Assembly: GCA_017453605.1 (NCBI GenBank)
Contig: JAFTEP010000044.1
Span: forward strand, 1-9,234
Length of the DNA stretch: 9,234 nt
From: Clostridia bacterium
GTDB taxonomy: Bacteria > Bacillota > Clostridia > Oscillospirales > SIG627
Direction: 5' to 3'
In this document: positions 1 through 5,614 of the stretch, one piece after another
Position numbering within the stretch: position 1 is the stretch's first letter
How the letters are laid out: every line of letters starts with the position of its first letter
The notes under the pieces: model-generated
What the model was told of the DNA's origin: nothing
Databases searched by the model: none
Seen by the model: only the letters and a program-made list of their open reading frames with translations
Made by a program: the position numbers and the translations under genes

Positions 1-1
1 A

Positions 2-529
2 TCGTTCGTCCCCGAAGACAGACTCGGAATGGGTCTTGTCGGCAACATGGATATCACAGACAATATGATGCTGAGAAGCTACGGCAAGGGAAGATCGGTT
101 TTCCTTGACCGGAGCACACCCAAAAAGCTCGCCGTCGACGTCGTCAGAGATCTCGGCGTCTCGACTCCCGGCATCGGCACTCCGGTCCGCCGTCTCTCCG
201 GCGGCAACGTCCAGAAGGTGCTCGTCGGCAGAGAGATCGCCTCATCTCCCTCCGTTCTTATGGCGGCTTATCCGGTGAGAGGTCTCGACATCAATTCGTC
301 TTATCTCATATACAATCTTTTAAGCGAGCAGAAAGCCGGCGGCGTCGCTGTCATCTTCGTCGGCGAGGATCTGGACGTTCTCGTCGCTCTCTGCGACCGC
401 ATCATGGTCGTCAACTCCGGCACCGTGACGGGAGTCGTCGACGCCCGCACGGCGACAAAGGAAGAGATCGGTCTTCTCATGACCAAGACAGTCACCGAAT
501 CTGAGATCAACGGGGAGGTGAAAGGCTGA
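2..529 (+). CDS. ABC transporter ATP-binding protein, BMP-type nucleoside/sugar family (C-terminal part, cut by left edge)
   Basis: The reading frame is open from the left edge, and 175 residues are visible. They correspond to the second nucleotide-binding domain of a tandem-ATPase protein like YufO/NupO. The visible part starts with the FVPEDR motif typical of this family, followed by the ABC signature LSGGN (194-208) and the D-loop region PVRGLD (about 272-289). The ATPase normally sits on the cytoplasmic face and powers two permeases, which are encoded immediately downstream. This second domain looks degenerate: the Walker B aspartate and catalytic glutamate positions read A-Y (AAYP), and the H-loop histidine is Glu (VGEDLD). 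In this family the second site is normally degenerate (AAQP and SEDLDE are usual), so this is not a sign of a pseudogene. The stop TGA shares one base with the next ATG, which indicates translational coupling. The substrate (probably purine or other nucleosides) is inferred from family membership only. Confidence 0.9.
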   Translation, partial: SFVPEDRLGMGLVGNMDITDNMMLRSYGKGRSVFLDRSTPKKLAVDVVRDLGVSTPGIGTPVRRLSGGNVQKVLVGREIASSPSVLMAAYPVRGLDINSSYLIYNLLSEQKAGGVAVIFVGEDLDVLVALCDRIMVVNSGTVTGVVDARTATKEEIGLLMTKTVTESEINGEVKG

Positions 530-1659
530 TGGCGTCCGTTTCCGAAAAACAAAACCGCGAGCCGTTCGTGCGCATCCTGAAAAGAAGCGACATTTCCAGA
601 GCCAAGTCCTGGCTGATCCGCGTCGCCGCCTTCTTCGCCGCTTTTTTGCTTTGCGCGCTCCTGTCGGTCGTTCTTATCGGCGCGTCACCCGTCGACTTCT
701 TCGTCTCGATGCTCGAAGGCTCCTTCGGCAACAGCATCTATATCTGGAAGCTCCTCAAGAACGTCGCCGTCCTTCTGTGCATATCGCTTGCCGTCACTCC
801 CGCTTTCAGAATGAAATTCTGGAACATCGGCGCCAACGGTCAGGTCCTTGTCGGCGCTCTTGCCGCGATCGCCTGCGTAATAGAACTCGGAAAGGTCCTT
901 CCGGAATGGCTCCTCATCATCGTCATGCTCGCCGCCGCGATCGTCGCCTCGATGATCTGGGCGCTGCTTCCTGCCCTTTTCAAGGCTCTGTGGAACACTA
1001 ACGAAACGCTCTTTACCCTGATGATGAACTATATAGCGACCTATCTTGTAGCCTATTATCTTCTCGTCTGGGTCAAGGGCGGCGAGAGTTCGCTGAGAGT
1101 GAGAGAGGAAGGGCATCTTCCTCAGATCCGCCAGATCCCCGGCTTGGAAGCGATCGACGAGAGCGGGTATCTCTTGCTTATCCTCATAGTCGTTATGATC
1201 GCCGTGTTCATGTACGTTTATCTCAATTATTCCAAGCACGGATATGAGATATCGGTCGTCGGTGAAAGCGAGAAGACCGCAAAATACATCGGCATCAACG
1301 TCAAGAAGGTCATCATCCGCACGATGCTCCTTTCAGGTGCGGTCTGCGGGATAGCGGGATTTTTATTCATCTCCGCGCTCGATCACACGATCACCACGGA
1401 CACCGTCGGCGGTCAGGGCTTCACCGCGATCATGGTCTCTTGGCTCGCTTCCTTCAATCCCTTCGTGATGTTTCTGACTTCTTTTCTCATCATCTTCCTC
1501 GAACAGGGTTCCGGAAACGTTGCGACCGTCTTCAACGTCAGCTCGGCGTTCCCGAACATGGTCACCGGCATCATCCTGTTCTTTGTCATCGGCAGCGAGT
1601 TCTTCATCAGATACCGTCTTGTTTTCAGAAATAAAACGCAGGGAGGCTCAAAAAAATGA
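529..1659 (+). CDS. ABC transporter permease 1 (BMP-type nucleoside family, YufP/NupP-like)
   Basis: This 376-residue integral membrane protein belongs to the branched-chain/sugar-type permease family (BPD_transp_2). A basic cytoplasmic N-terminus is followed by a hydrophobic segment at about 30-51, then repeated hydrophobic stretches at about 77-92, 103-118, 126-150, 163-182, 213-233, 264-284, 299-326 and 343-360. Family motifs are visible: FWNIGANGQVLVGA near residues 97-110, NETLFTLMMNY near 158-168, and GESEKTAKYIGIN near 245-257, the cytoplasmic loop that contacts the ATPase. The start is supported by GGGGAGGTGA at 511-520 and by the one-base overlap with the ATPase stop. It should form the membrane channel as a heterodimer with the next gene product. 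The solute-binding BMP lipoprotein expected for such a system is not in the window and probably lies upstream. Confidence 0.93.
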   Translation: MASVSEKQNREPFVRILKRSDISRAKSWLIRVAAFFAAFLLCALLSVVLIGASPVDFFVSMLEGSFGNSIYIWKLLKNVAVLLCISLAVTPAFRMKFWNIGANGQVLVGALAAIACVIELGKVLPEWLLIIVMLAAAIVASMIWALLPALFKALWNTNETLFTLMMNYIATYLVAYYLLVWVKGGESSLRVREEGHLPQIRQIPGLEAIDESGYLLLILIVVMIAVFMYVYLNYSKHGYEISVVGESEKTAKYIGINVKKVIIRTMLLSGAVCGIAGFLFISALDHTITTDTVGGQGFTAIMVSWLASFNPFVMFLTSFLIIFLEQGSGNVATVFNVSSAFPNMVTGIILFFVIGSEFFIRYRLVFRNKTQGGSKK

Positions 1660-2612
1660 CTGGCACTTCTCCTGTTATAAATTTCATCCTCAATGCGGTC
1701 GCGATCGGCATCGTTTTCCTCTTCGGCTCGACGGGCGAGATCATCACCGAAAAGTCCGGCCATCTGAATCTCGGCATCCCGGGCGTGATGTGCGCCGGCG
1801 CTATGTCCGGATGTGCCGCGATCCACGTCCTCTACGATCTTGAACTTCCCGGATTTCTCGTCGTCACGATCTCGATTTTGGCTTCTTTTTTGGGAAGCGC
1901 GCTTTTGGGAGCTCTGTATTCGTTCTTGACAGTCAATCTTCGCGCCAACCAGAACGTCACGGGACTCGTGCTCACGACATTCGGCGTCGGACTTACTAAA
2001 TTTGTCATGAGCACTCTTTCCGCTCCGCACTATCTCTACGCAAAAAAGTTCTTCCGCTTTCCCTTCAGCGACTACACGAACTCGCTTCAGTACTGCGGAG
2101 TGATGACCTTCCTCGCGATCATCATCGCCGTCGTCGCTTCTCTTGTGCTTACGAGGACCAGAGTCGGTCTCCACCTCAGAGCTGTCGGTGAGAGCCCTGC
2201 TACCGCCGACGCCGCCGGTATCAACGTCTCCGGGTACAGATATTTTGCCACGATGGTCGGATGCGGCATCGCCGGACTCGGAGGACTCTACTACGTCATG
2301 GACTTCTCCGGCTCGCAGGAGGCGTATAAGAGTATCGAGCCTCTCGGATGGCTTGCGGTCGCTCTGGTCATCTTCGCTCTGTGGAGACCCTGGGTGAGCA
2401 TTTTCGGTTCCATCATTTTCGGCGCTCTCTTCATCCTCCCGCAGTCGATCACTCTCTTTATTACAGTTTCCTCGCTGAGATACACGACGCTCTTCAAGAT
2501 GCTTCCGTACGTCATCACGCTTATCATCCTTATAATTTCGAGCATCCGCAATAAGCGCGAGAACCAGCCGCCCGAAGGTCTCGGCGTCAACTACTACAGA
2601 GAAGACAGATAA
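1656..2612 (+). CDS. ABC transporter permease 2 (BMP-type nucleoside family, YufQ/NupQ-like)
   Basis: This 318-residue membrane protein is the second permease of the importer. Its ATG overlaps the previous stop (ATGA, 1656-1659), and the ribosome site GGGAGG lies at 1641-1646. Family motifs are present: TEKSGHLNLGIPG at residues 31-43, corresponding to the usual NIGxEG loop; NQNVTGLVLTTFGVGLT near 99-113; GESPATADAAGINV near 178-191, the probable ATPase coupling loop; and GWLAVALVIFALWRPW near 231-246. Hydrophobic segments cover most of the length, and the C-terminal tail (about 298-318) is hydrophilic and probably cytoplasmic. Proline replaces the usual glutamate in the NLGIPG motif. I believe this also occurs in clostridial relatives, but I cannot check it here. 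It is the last gene of the operon, followed 20 bases later by a hairpin terminator. Guanosine or a related nucleoside is the best substrate guess, by analogy with NupNOPQ. Confidence 0.93.
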   Translation: MTGTSPVINFILNAVAIGIVFLFGSTGEIITEKSGHLNLGIPGVMCAGAMSGCAAIHVLYDLELPGFLVVTISILASFLGSALLGALYSFLTVNLRANQNVTGLVLTTFGVGLTKFVMSTLSAPHYLYAKKFFRFPFSDYTNSLQYCGVMTFLAIIIAVVASLVLTRTRVGLHLRAVGESPATADAAGINVSGYRYFATMVGCGIAGLGGLYYVMDFSGSQEAYKSIEPLGWLAVALVIFALWRPWVSIFGSIIFGALFILPQSITLFITVSSLRYTTLFKMLPYVITLIILIISSIRNKRENQPPEGLGVNYYREDR

Positions 2613-2631
2613 AAAACATTTTTGTTCTTTC

Positions 2632-2680
2632 AGATCCGCAGAGAACTCTTATTATGAGTCCCTGCGGATCTATAATTTTT
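2632..2680 (+). terminator. Rho-independent terminator of the ABC transporter operon
   Basis: A perfect 10-bp stem, AGATCCGCAG (2632-2641) with CTGCGGATCT (2662-2671), is extended inward by GAACTC/GAGTCC pairing with one mismatch and a 7-base loop. It is followed by TATAATTTTT. The T-run is interrupted, so termination may be incomplete, but the stem is strong and lies just after the permease stop. Confidence 0.8.
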
Positions 2681-2748
2681 GATGCAGGCACGTTTTCATA
2701 ATATTTTGCTGTTTTCTCTTTGATGTCGCTTCTTGGCACGGAAGAATA

Positions 2749-2775
2749 TGATTAAGTGAGGCGAGACCTCAATCA
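2749..2775 (+). promoter_or_regulatory. Imperfect hairpin in the leader just before cotJA
   Basis: TGAGG (2757-2761) pairs with CCTCA (2767-2771) around a 5-base loop. Outside it TGAT (2749-2752) pairs with ATCA (2772-2775), with a 4-base bulge on the left side. The structure ends four bases before the AAGGAGA ribosome site of cotJA. It could be an RNA element or a DNA operator dyad, or chance. The rest of 2681-2793 is AT-rich and holds no convincing sigma-A promoter. A sporulation sigma-E promoter is expected from the gene content, but I could not place one with confidence. Confidence 0.35.
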
Positions 2776-2779
2776 TTCA

Positions 2780-2786
2780 AAGGAGA
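2780..2786 (+). promoter_or_regulatory. Ribosome binding site deciding the TTG start of cotJA
   Basis: AAGGAGA lies 7 bases before TTG at 2794. No ATG or GTG is equally well placed in this frame, so the site supports TTG initiation. Confidence 0.8.
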
Positions 2787-2793
2787 AAAGATT

Positions 2794-2991
2794 TTGAAAC
2801 CGATTGAACAGACGTGCGGATCCCGACCGCAAAACCCGGCGCAGCCATTCCCTGACGACAGACAGATCGCCTTCGCCTACGTTCCGTCTCAGGTCTGGAA
2901 CGGGATCAGTGATCCGTCGGACGGTCTGAAAAACGGAACTGTGTTCCCGGAACTCGTCAAGCCCTTCTGCGCGCAAAGGAGGAGACCGTGA
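2794..2991 (+). CDS. cotJA: Spore coat associated protein CotJA
   Basis: This small 65-residue protein begins with TTG, with a strong ribosome site 7 bases upstream. The central block is characteristic of CotJA: AYVPSQVW at residues 28-35, then a Gly/Asp/Pro stretch, then GTVFPELVKPF at 48-58 (the family pattern is a YVP-W block followed by GT-hFPEL-PF). CotJA is a minor component that assembles in the spore coat with CotJC in Bacillus. Here it is the first gene of the usual cotJA-JB-JC operon, and its stop overlaps the cotJB start (GTGA, 2988-2991). The N-terminal 20 residues are Pro-rich and not clearly conserved. Two cysteines (C8, C59) are present. Identification is from motif and synteny and is quite secure. 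Confidence 0.88.
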   Translation: MKPIEQTCGSRPQNPAQPFPDDRQIAFAYVPSQVWNGISDPSDGLKNGTVFPELVKPFCAQRRRP

Positions 2992-3242
2992 AAATACCCT
3001 GCCGCAACCTTATTAACGAGCTCTACGGCGTTTCCTTCGCAGTTGACGACGTGACTCTGTTTCTCGACACACACCCGGGCTGCGAGAAAGCGCTCGAGTG
3101 TTTTGATGACCTGAAAAAAATCGAAAGATCTCTTGAAAAAGAGATCAACTCGTCATGCTTCGCGCTCACCGCCGCGGACGATAAGACCGAAGGGTCTTGG
3201 GGCTGGATCTGCGGCCCCTGGCCCTGGGAAGGAGCGTACTGA
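2988..3242 (+). CDS. cotJB: Spore coat protein CotJB
   Basis: The product is an 84-residue protein starting with GTG at 2988. AAAGGAGG at 2975-2982 is an excellent ribosome site, and the start overlaps the cotJA stop by four bases. The N-terminal helix region with FAVDDVTLFLDTHP (residues 17-30) and the tryptophan-rich end WGWICGPWPWEG (71-82) match the CotJB family pattern (LYLDTHP followed by W-W-PWPWE). It is a small soluble coat component co-expressed with CotJA and CotJC in the mother cell. The protein carries five cysteines (5, 32, 38, 57, 75), many for its size, including one inside the C-terminal Trp motif. It lies one base before the CotJC start. Confidence 0.9.
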   Translation: MKIPCRNLINELYGVSFAVDDVTLFLDTHPGCEKALECFDDLKKIERSLEKEINSSCFALTAADDKTEGSWGWICGPWPWEGAY

Positions 3243-3243
3243 T

Positions 3244-3861
3244 ATGTGGGTATATGAAAAGAAGCTGCAGTATCCCGTGAAGATAAAAAACTCAAATCCC
3301 GCCTACGCGAAGATCATCATTTCTCAGCTCGGAGGTCCCGACGGCGAGGTCGGCGCGTCGTTGAGATATCTCAATCAGCGTTATTCGATGCCCGACGACG
3401 TCAACAAGGGTCTTCTCACGGATATCGGCACCGAGGAGCTCGCTCATCAGGAGATAATCGGGGCGATCCTTTATCAGCTGACAAAGAATCTCAGTTATGA
3501 ACAGATCAAGGCTTCGGGCTTCGACGTCTACTTTGTCGATCACACCGCGGGAGTATATCCCCAGGCGGCGAGCGGCGTGCCCTTCTCCGCCGCGACATTC
3601 CAATGCACCGGCGATCCCATCGCCGATCTCGTCGAGGATCTCGCTGCGGAACAGAAGGCGAGACTGACCTACGACAACATCCTGCGCCTCGTCGACGATC
3701 CCGACGTCATCGACCCGATCCGCTTTCTGAGGGAGAGGGAAGTCGTTCATTTCCAGAGGTTCGGGGAAGGACTCGGAAGACTGCGCGAGGGTCTCGATCC
3801 CAAAAACTATTACGCCTGCAATTCTTCTTTCGACAAGGGCTGCGGTTGTTTCGGCAACTGA
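3244..3861 (+). CDS. cotJC: Spore coat protein CotJC, manganese-catalase family
   Basis: The product has 205 residues from ATG 3244. The same frame is open further upstream, but that stretch overlaps cotJB. The start MWVYEKKLQYPV is typical of CotJC, and AAGGAG at 3229-3234 is spaced 9 bases. The fold is the ferritin-like four-helix bundle of dimanganese catalases. Probable metal ligands are visible: E35 (GPDGEVGA), E65 and H68 (EELAH), E136 (LAAEQKAR), and E166 and H169 (EREVVH). CotJC is expected to sit in the spore coat and may break down peroxide. The tail after the catalase core (about 186-205, ending FDKGCGCFGN) is cysteine-rich. The gene ends 9 bases before a strong terminator, so cotJA-JB-JC is a closed operon, probably under mother-cell sporulation control. 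Confidence 0.95.
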   Translation: MWVYEKKLQYPVKIKNSNPAYAKIIISQLGGPDGEVGASLRYLNQRYSMPDDVNKGLLTDIGTEELAHQEIIGAILYQLTKNLSYEQIKASGFDVYFVDHTAGVYPQAASGVPFSAATFQCTGDPIADLVEDLAAEQKARLTYDNILRLVDDPDVIDPIRFLREREVVHFQRFGEGLGRLREGLDPKNYYACNSSFDKGCGCFGN

Positions 3862-3870
3862 AAAAGCTTT

Positions 3871-3899
3871 TTCCGGGGCGCTTTGCGCCCCGGAATTTT
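3871..3899 (+). terminator. Rho-independent terminator of the cotJ operon
   Basis: A perfect 11-bp GC-rich stem, TTCCGGGGCGC (3871-3881) with GCGCCCCGGAA (3885-3895), has a TTT loop and is followed by TTTTA. It begins 9 bases after the cotJC stop. Confidence 0.93.
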
Positions 3900-3911
3900 A
3901 CTTAGATTTTC

Positions 3912-3940
3912 TTGACTTTTCGGTTTGATTTTGTTATTAT
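3912..3940 (+). promoter_or_regulatory. Sigma-A type promoter for the hydrolase-GDPD / ligA unit
   Basis: TTGACT (-35, 3912-3917) and TATTAT (-10, 3935-3940) are separated by exactly 17 bases. Transcription would start near 3947, giving a leader of about 25 bases before the GGAGG ribosome site (3962-3966) and ATG 3972. It lies directly after the cotJ terminator, so the next genes have their own vegetative promoter. Confidence 0.82.
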
Positions 3941-3953
3941 ATTCACATAATAA
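3931..3953 (+). promoter_or_regulatory. Possible operator: Rex-like / palindromic element over the -10 box
   Basis: The stretch 3931-3948 resembles the Rex consensus TTGTGAA-N4-TTCACAA: the left half is TTGTTAT and the right half is TTCACAT, so 11 of 14 defined positions fit. A second reading is the exact dyad TTATTAT (3934-3940) and ATAATAA (3947-3953) around six bases. Either would cover the -10 box and start site, as expected for a repressor site. The region is AT-rich, so chance similarity is a real possibility. Confidence 0.3.
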
Positions 3954-3971
3954 TATCTATCGGAGGACGCC

Positions 3972-5603
3972 ATGAAAACCGCGGTAGTTCAGCCCTTTTA
4001 TTCAACTGATCCCGAAAAACTCGACTCCTGTTTCAATGACTTCATCTCGCTCTGCGACACCTGCGACCCCTCTCTCGACCTTATCGTTTTCCCGGAATAC
4101 TGCGACGTCCCCGCGTCGACTTCCGGCGCCGGAATGTTCGCCGACTCGGTCAAAAAATATAACGCGCTCGTCAGAAAAAAGATCTCCGAGACCGCGCGCC
4201 GCTGCAAAGCGATAGTATTCGCGAATTTTGCGGATATCACGCCTTCCGGGATGAGAAACACCACCTTCGCTTTCGACCGCGAGGGAAACGAGGTCGGGAA
4301 GTATTACAAGGCGCATCCCGCCCCCTCGGAGGTCAAGAGAGCCGAAGAGGGCGGGAACGCGCTCGACTGCTCCTACAGTTATTCGTATGCAGAGCCGTAT
4401 ATTATCGAGATAGAGGGCATAAGATTCGCGTTTCTGACCTGCTACGATTTCTATATGTACGAGAACTTCCCACAGATCGCGCGTTATAAGCCCGACGTGA
4501 TCATAGGCTGTTCTCATCAGCGCACAGATCTTCACCGCACGCTTTCTGTCATCGGCTCGTTTTTGTCGTACAACACAGACGCTTGGCTCGTCCGCGCCGC
4601 CGTATCAATGGGCAACGACAGCCCGGTCTGCGGATGCAGTATGATCTGTGCTCCGGACGGAGAGATCGTCCTCAATATGAAAAACGACGTCGGGATAGGA
4701 GTTACGGATATAGATCCTCACCGCCATTTCAAAAAGAGTGCCGGATATAAGGGTAAGCCGGCTTCCCACCCCGATTATATCGAGGAGGGCAGACGCCCCT
4801 GGCTTTACAGACCCGCCGGAAGCATGACGGTCCTCCCCGAAAAACTTATGCCTTATCCGAGGGTCTGCGCTCACAGAGGTTTTTCGACTGTTGCGCCTGA
4901 GAACAGTCTTCCCGCGTTCGGAGCCGCCGTTGCGCTCGGAGCTGAGGAGATAGAGTTCGATATCTGGAGCACATCTGACGGAGAGCTCGTTTCGATACAC
5001 GATTCCTCCCTCGACAGGGTCTCGAACGGAACGGGAAAAGTCTACGATCACACGTTCGAAGAACTTCTCTCTTTAGACTTCGGATCTGTCGTCGGAGAGC
5101 GCTTTGCAGGTCTGAAGATCGTCACCTTCGAGGAGATCCTGAAAAAATTCGCGCGAACCGTCGTCATGAACATCCACGTCAAGATCTGGGACAAACCGGG
5201 TCTCGACCATCAGTACGAGCGCATCGCCTCGCTTATCAGAAAGTACGACTGCGCCTCTCACGCATATATGATGTCTTCAAACGATCAGAGCCTTGCCGAC
5301 TTCATGAAGATCGCGCCCGACATCCCGGTCTGCGTCGGATGGGACGGCAGTCACGACGTTTTGAGTATGCCTGAACGCGCCATCGCGCTCGGAGCAAAAA
5401 AGATCCAGCTCTTCAAGCCCTATTTCGACCAGTCCACCGTAGATCTTGCAAAAAAAAACGGGATCCTCTGCAACGTCTTCTGGTCGGACGATCCCGAGGA
5501 AGCCTGCGGTTTTCTCGATATGGGCATAGACACGATCCTTTCAAACGATTATCTTTTGGTCAAAAACGCGGTGGATAAATATAAAGCCGAAAAGATCAAA
5601 TAA
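3972..5603 (+). CDS. Two-domain enzyme: nitrilase-type carbon-nitrogen hydrolase fused to glycerophosphodiester phosphodiesterase
   Basis: The 543-residue protein has no signal peptide or membrane segment and is probably cytosolic. Residues 1 to about 280 form a C-N hydrolase domain, in which the Glu-Lys-Cys triad is E42 (FPEY), K113 (YYKAHP) and C157 (LTCYDF). Such enzymes cleave amides or nitriles. After a short linker, residues about 297-535 form a GDPD domain: catalytic H301 in AHRG, PEN at 309-311, E328 and D330 (EFD), and H343 with D344 (HDSSLDR). GDPDs cut glycerophosphodiesters to glycerol-3-phosphate and an alcohol. The third metal-ligand position, usually Glu in an EIK motif, reads His402 in NIHVK. 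One uninterrupted frame spans both domains, so the fusion is real in this sequence. GGAGG lies 5 bases before the ATG. LigA follows after 11 bases and is probably co-transcribed. The true substrate is unknown to me. Confidence 0.88.
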   Translation: MKTAVVQPFYSTDPEKLDSCFNDFISLCDTCDPSLDLIVFPEYCDVPASTSGAGMFADSVKKYNALVRKKISETARRCKAIVFANFADITPSGMRNTTFAFDREGNEVGKYYKAHPAPSEVKRAEEGGNALDCSYSYSYAEPYIIEIEGIRFAFLTCYDFYMYENFPQIARYKPDVIIGCSHQRTDLHRTLSVIGSFLSYNTDAWLVRAAVSMGNDSPVCGCSMICAPDGEIVLNMKNDVGIGVTDIDPHRHFKKSAGYKGKPASHPDYIEEGRRPWLYRPAGSMTVLPEKLMPYPRVCAHRGFSTVAPENSLPAFGAAVALGAEEIEFDIWSTSDGELVSIHDSSLDRVSNGTGKVYDHTFEELLSLDFGSVVGERFAGLKIVTFEEILKKFARTVVMNIHVKIWDKPGLDHQYERIASLIRKYDCASHAYMMSSNDQSLADFMKIAPDIPVCVGWDGSHDVLSMPERAIALGAKKIQLFKPYFDQSTVDLAKKNGILCNVFWSDDPEEACGFLDMGIDTILSNDYLLVKNAVDKYKAEKIK

Positions 5604-5614
5604 CGGAGCAGTTT

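Noticed and set aside
685..2174. Long open frames on the minus strand (685-1239 and 1413-2174)
   Set aside because: They lie entirely opposite the two clear permease genes, encode charged low-complexity proteins with no recognisable domain, and are a known by-product of the C-ending codon bias of the plus-strand genes.
2697..2704. CATAATAT as a sigma-E -10 box for the cotJ operon
   Set aside because: It partly resembles the -10 consensus, but there is no fitting -35 element about 14 bases upstream, so I do not call it.
2733..2752. TGGCAC and TATGAT as promoter elements before cotJA
   Set aside because: TGGCAC lacks the matching sigma-54 -12 element, and TATGAT has no -35 box at 16-18 bases. 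Neither makes a convincing promoter.
3133..3243. N-terminal extension of the CotJC frame
   Set aside because: It would overlap cotJB in another frame. The conserved CotJC start MWVYEKKLQYP and the ribosome site both point to ATG 3244.
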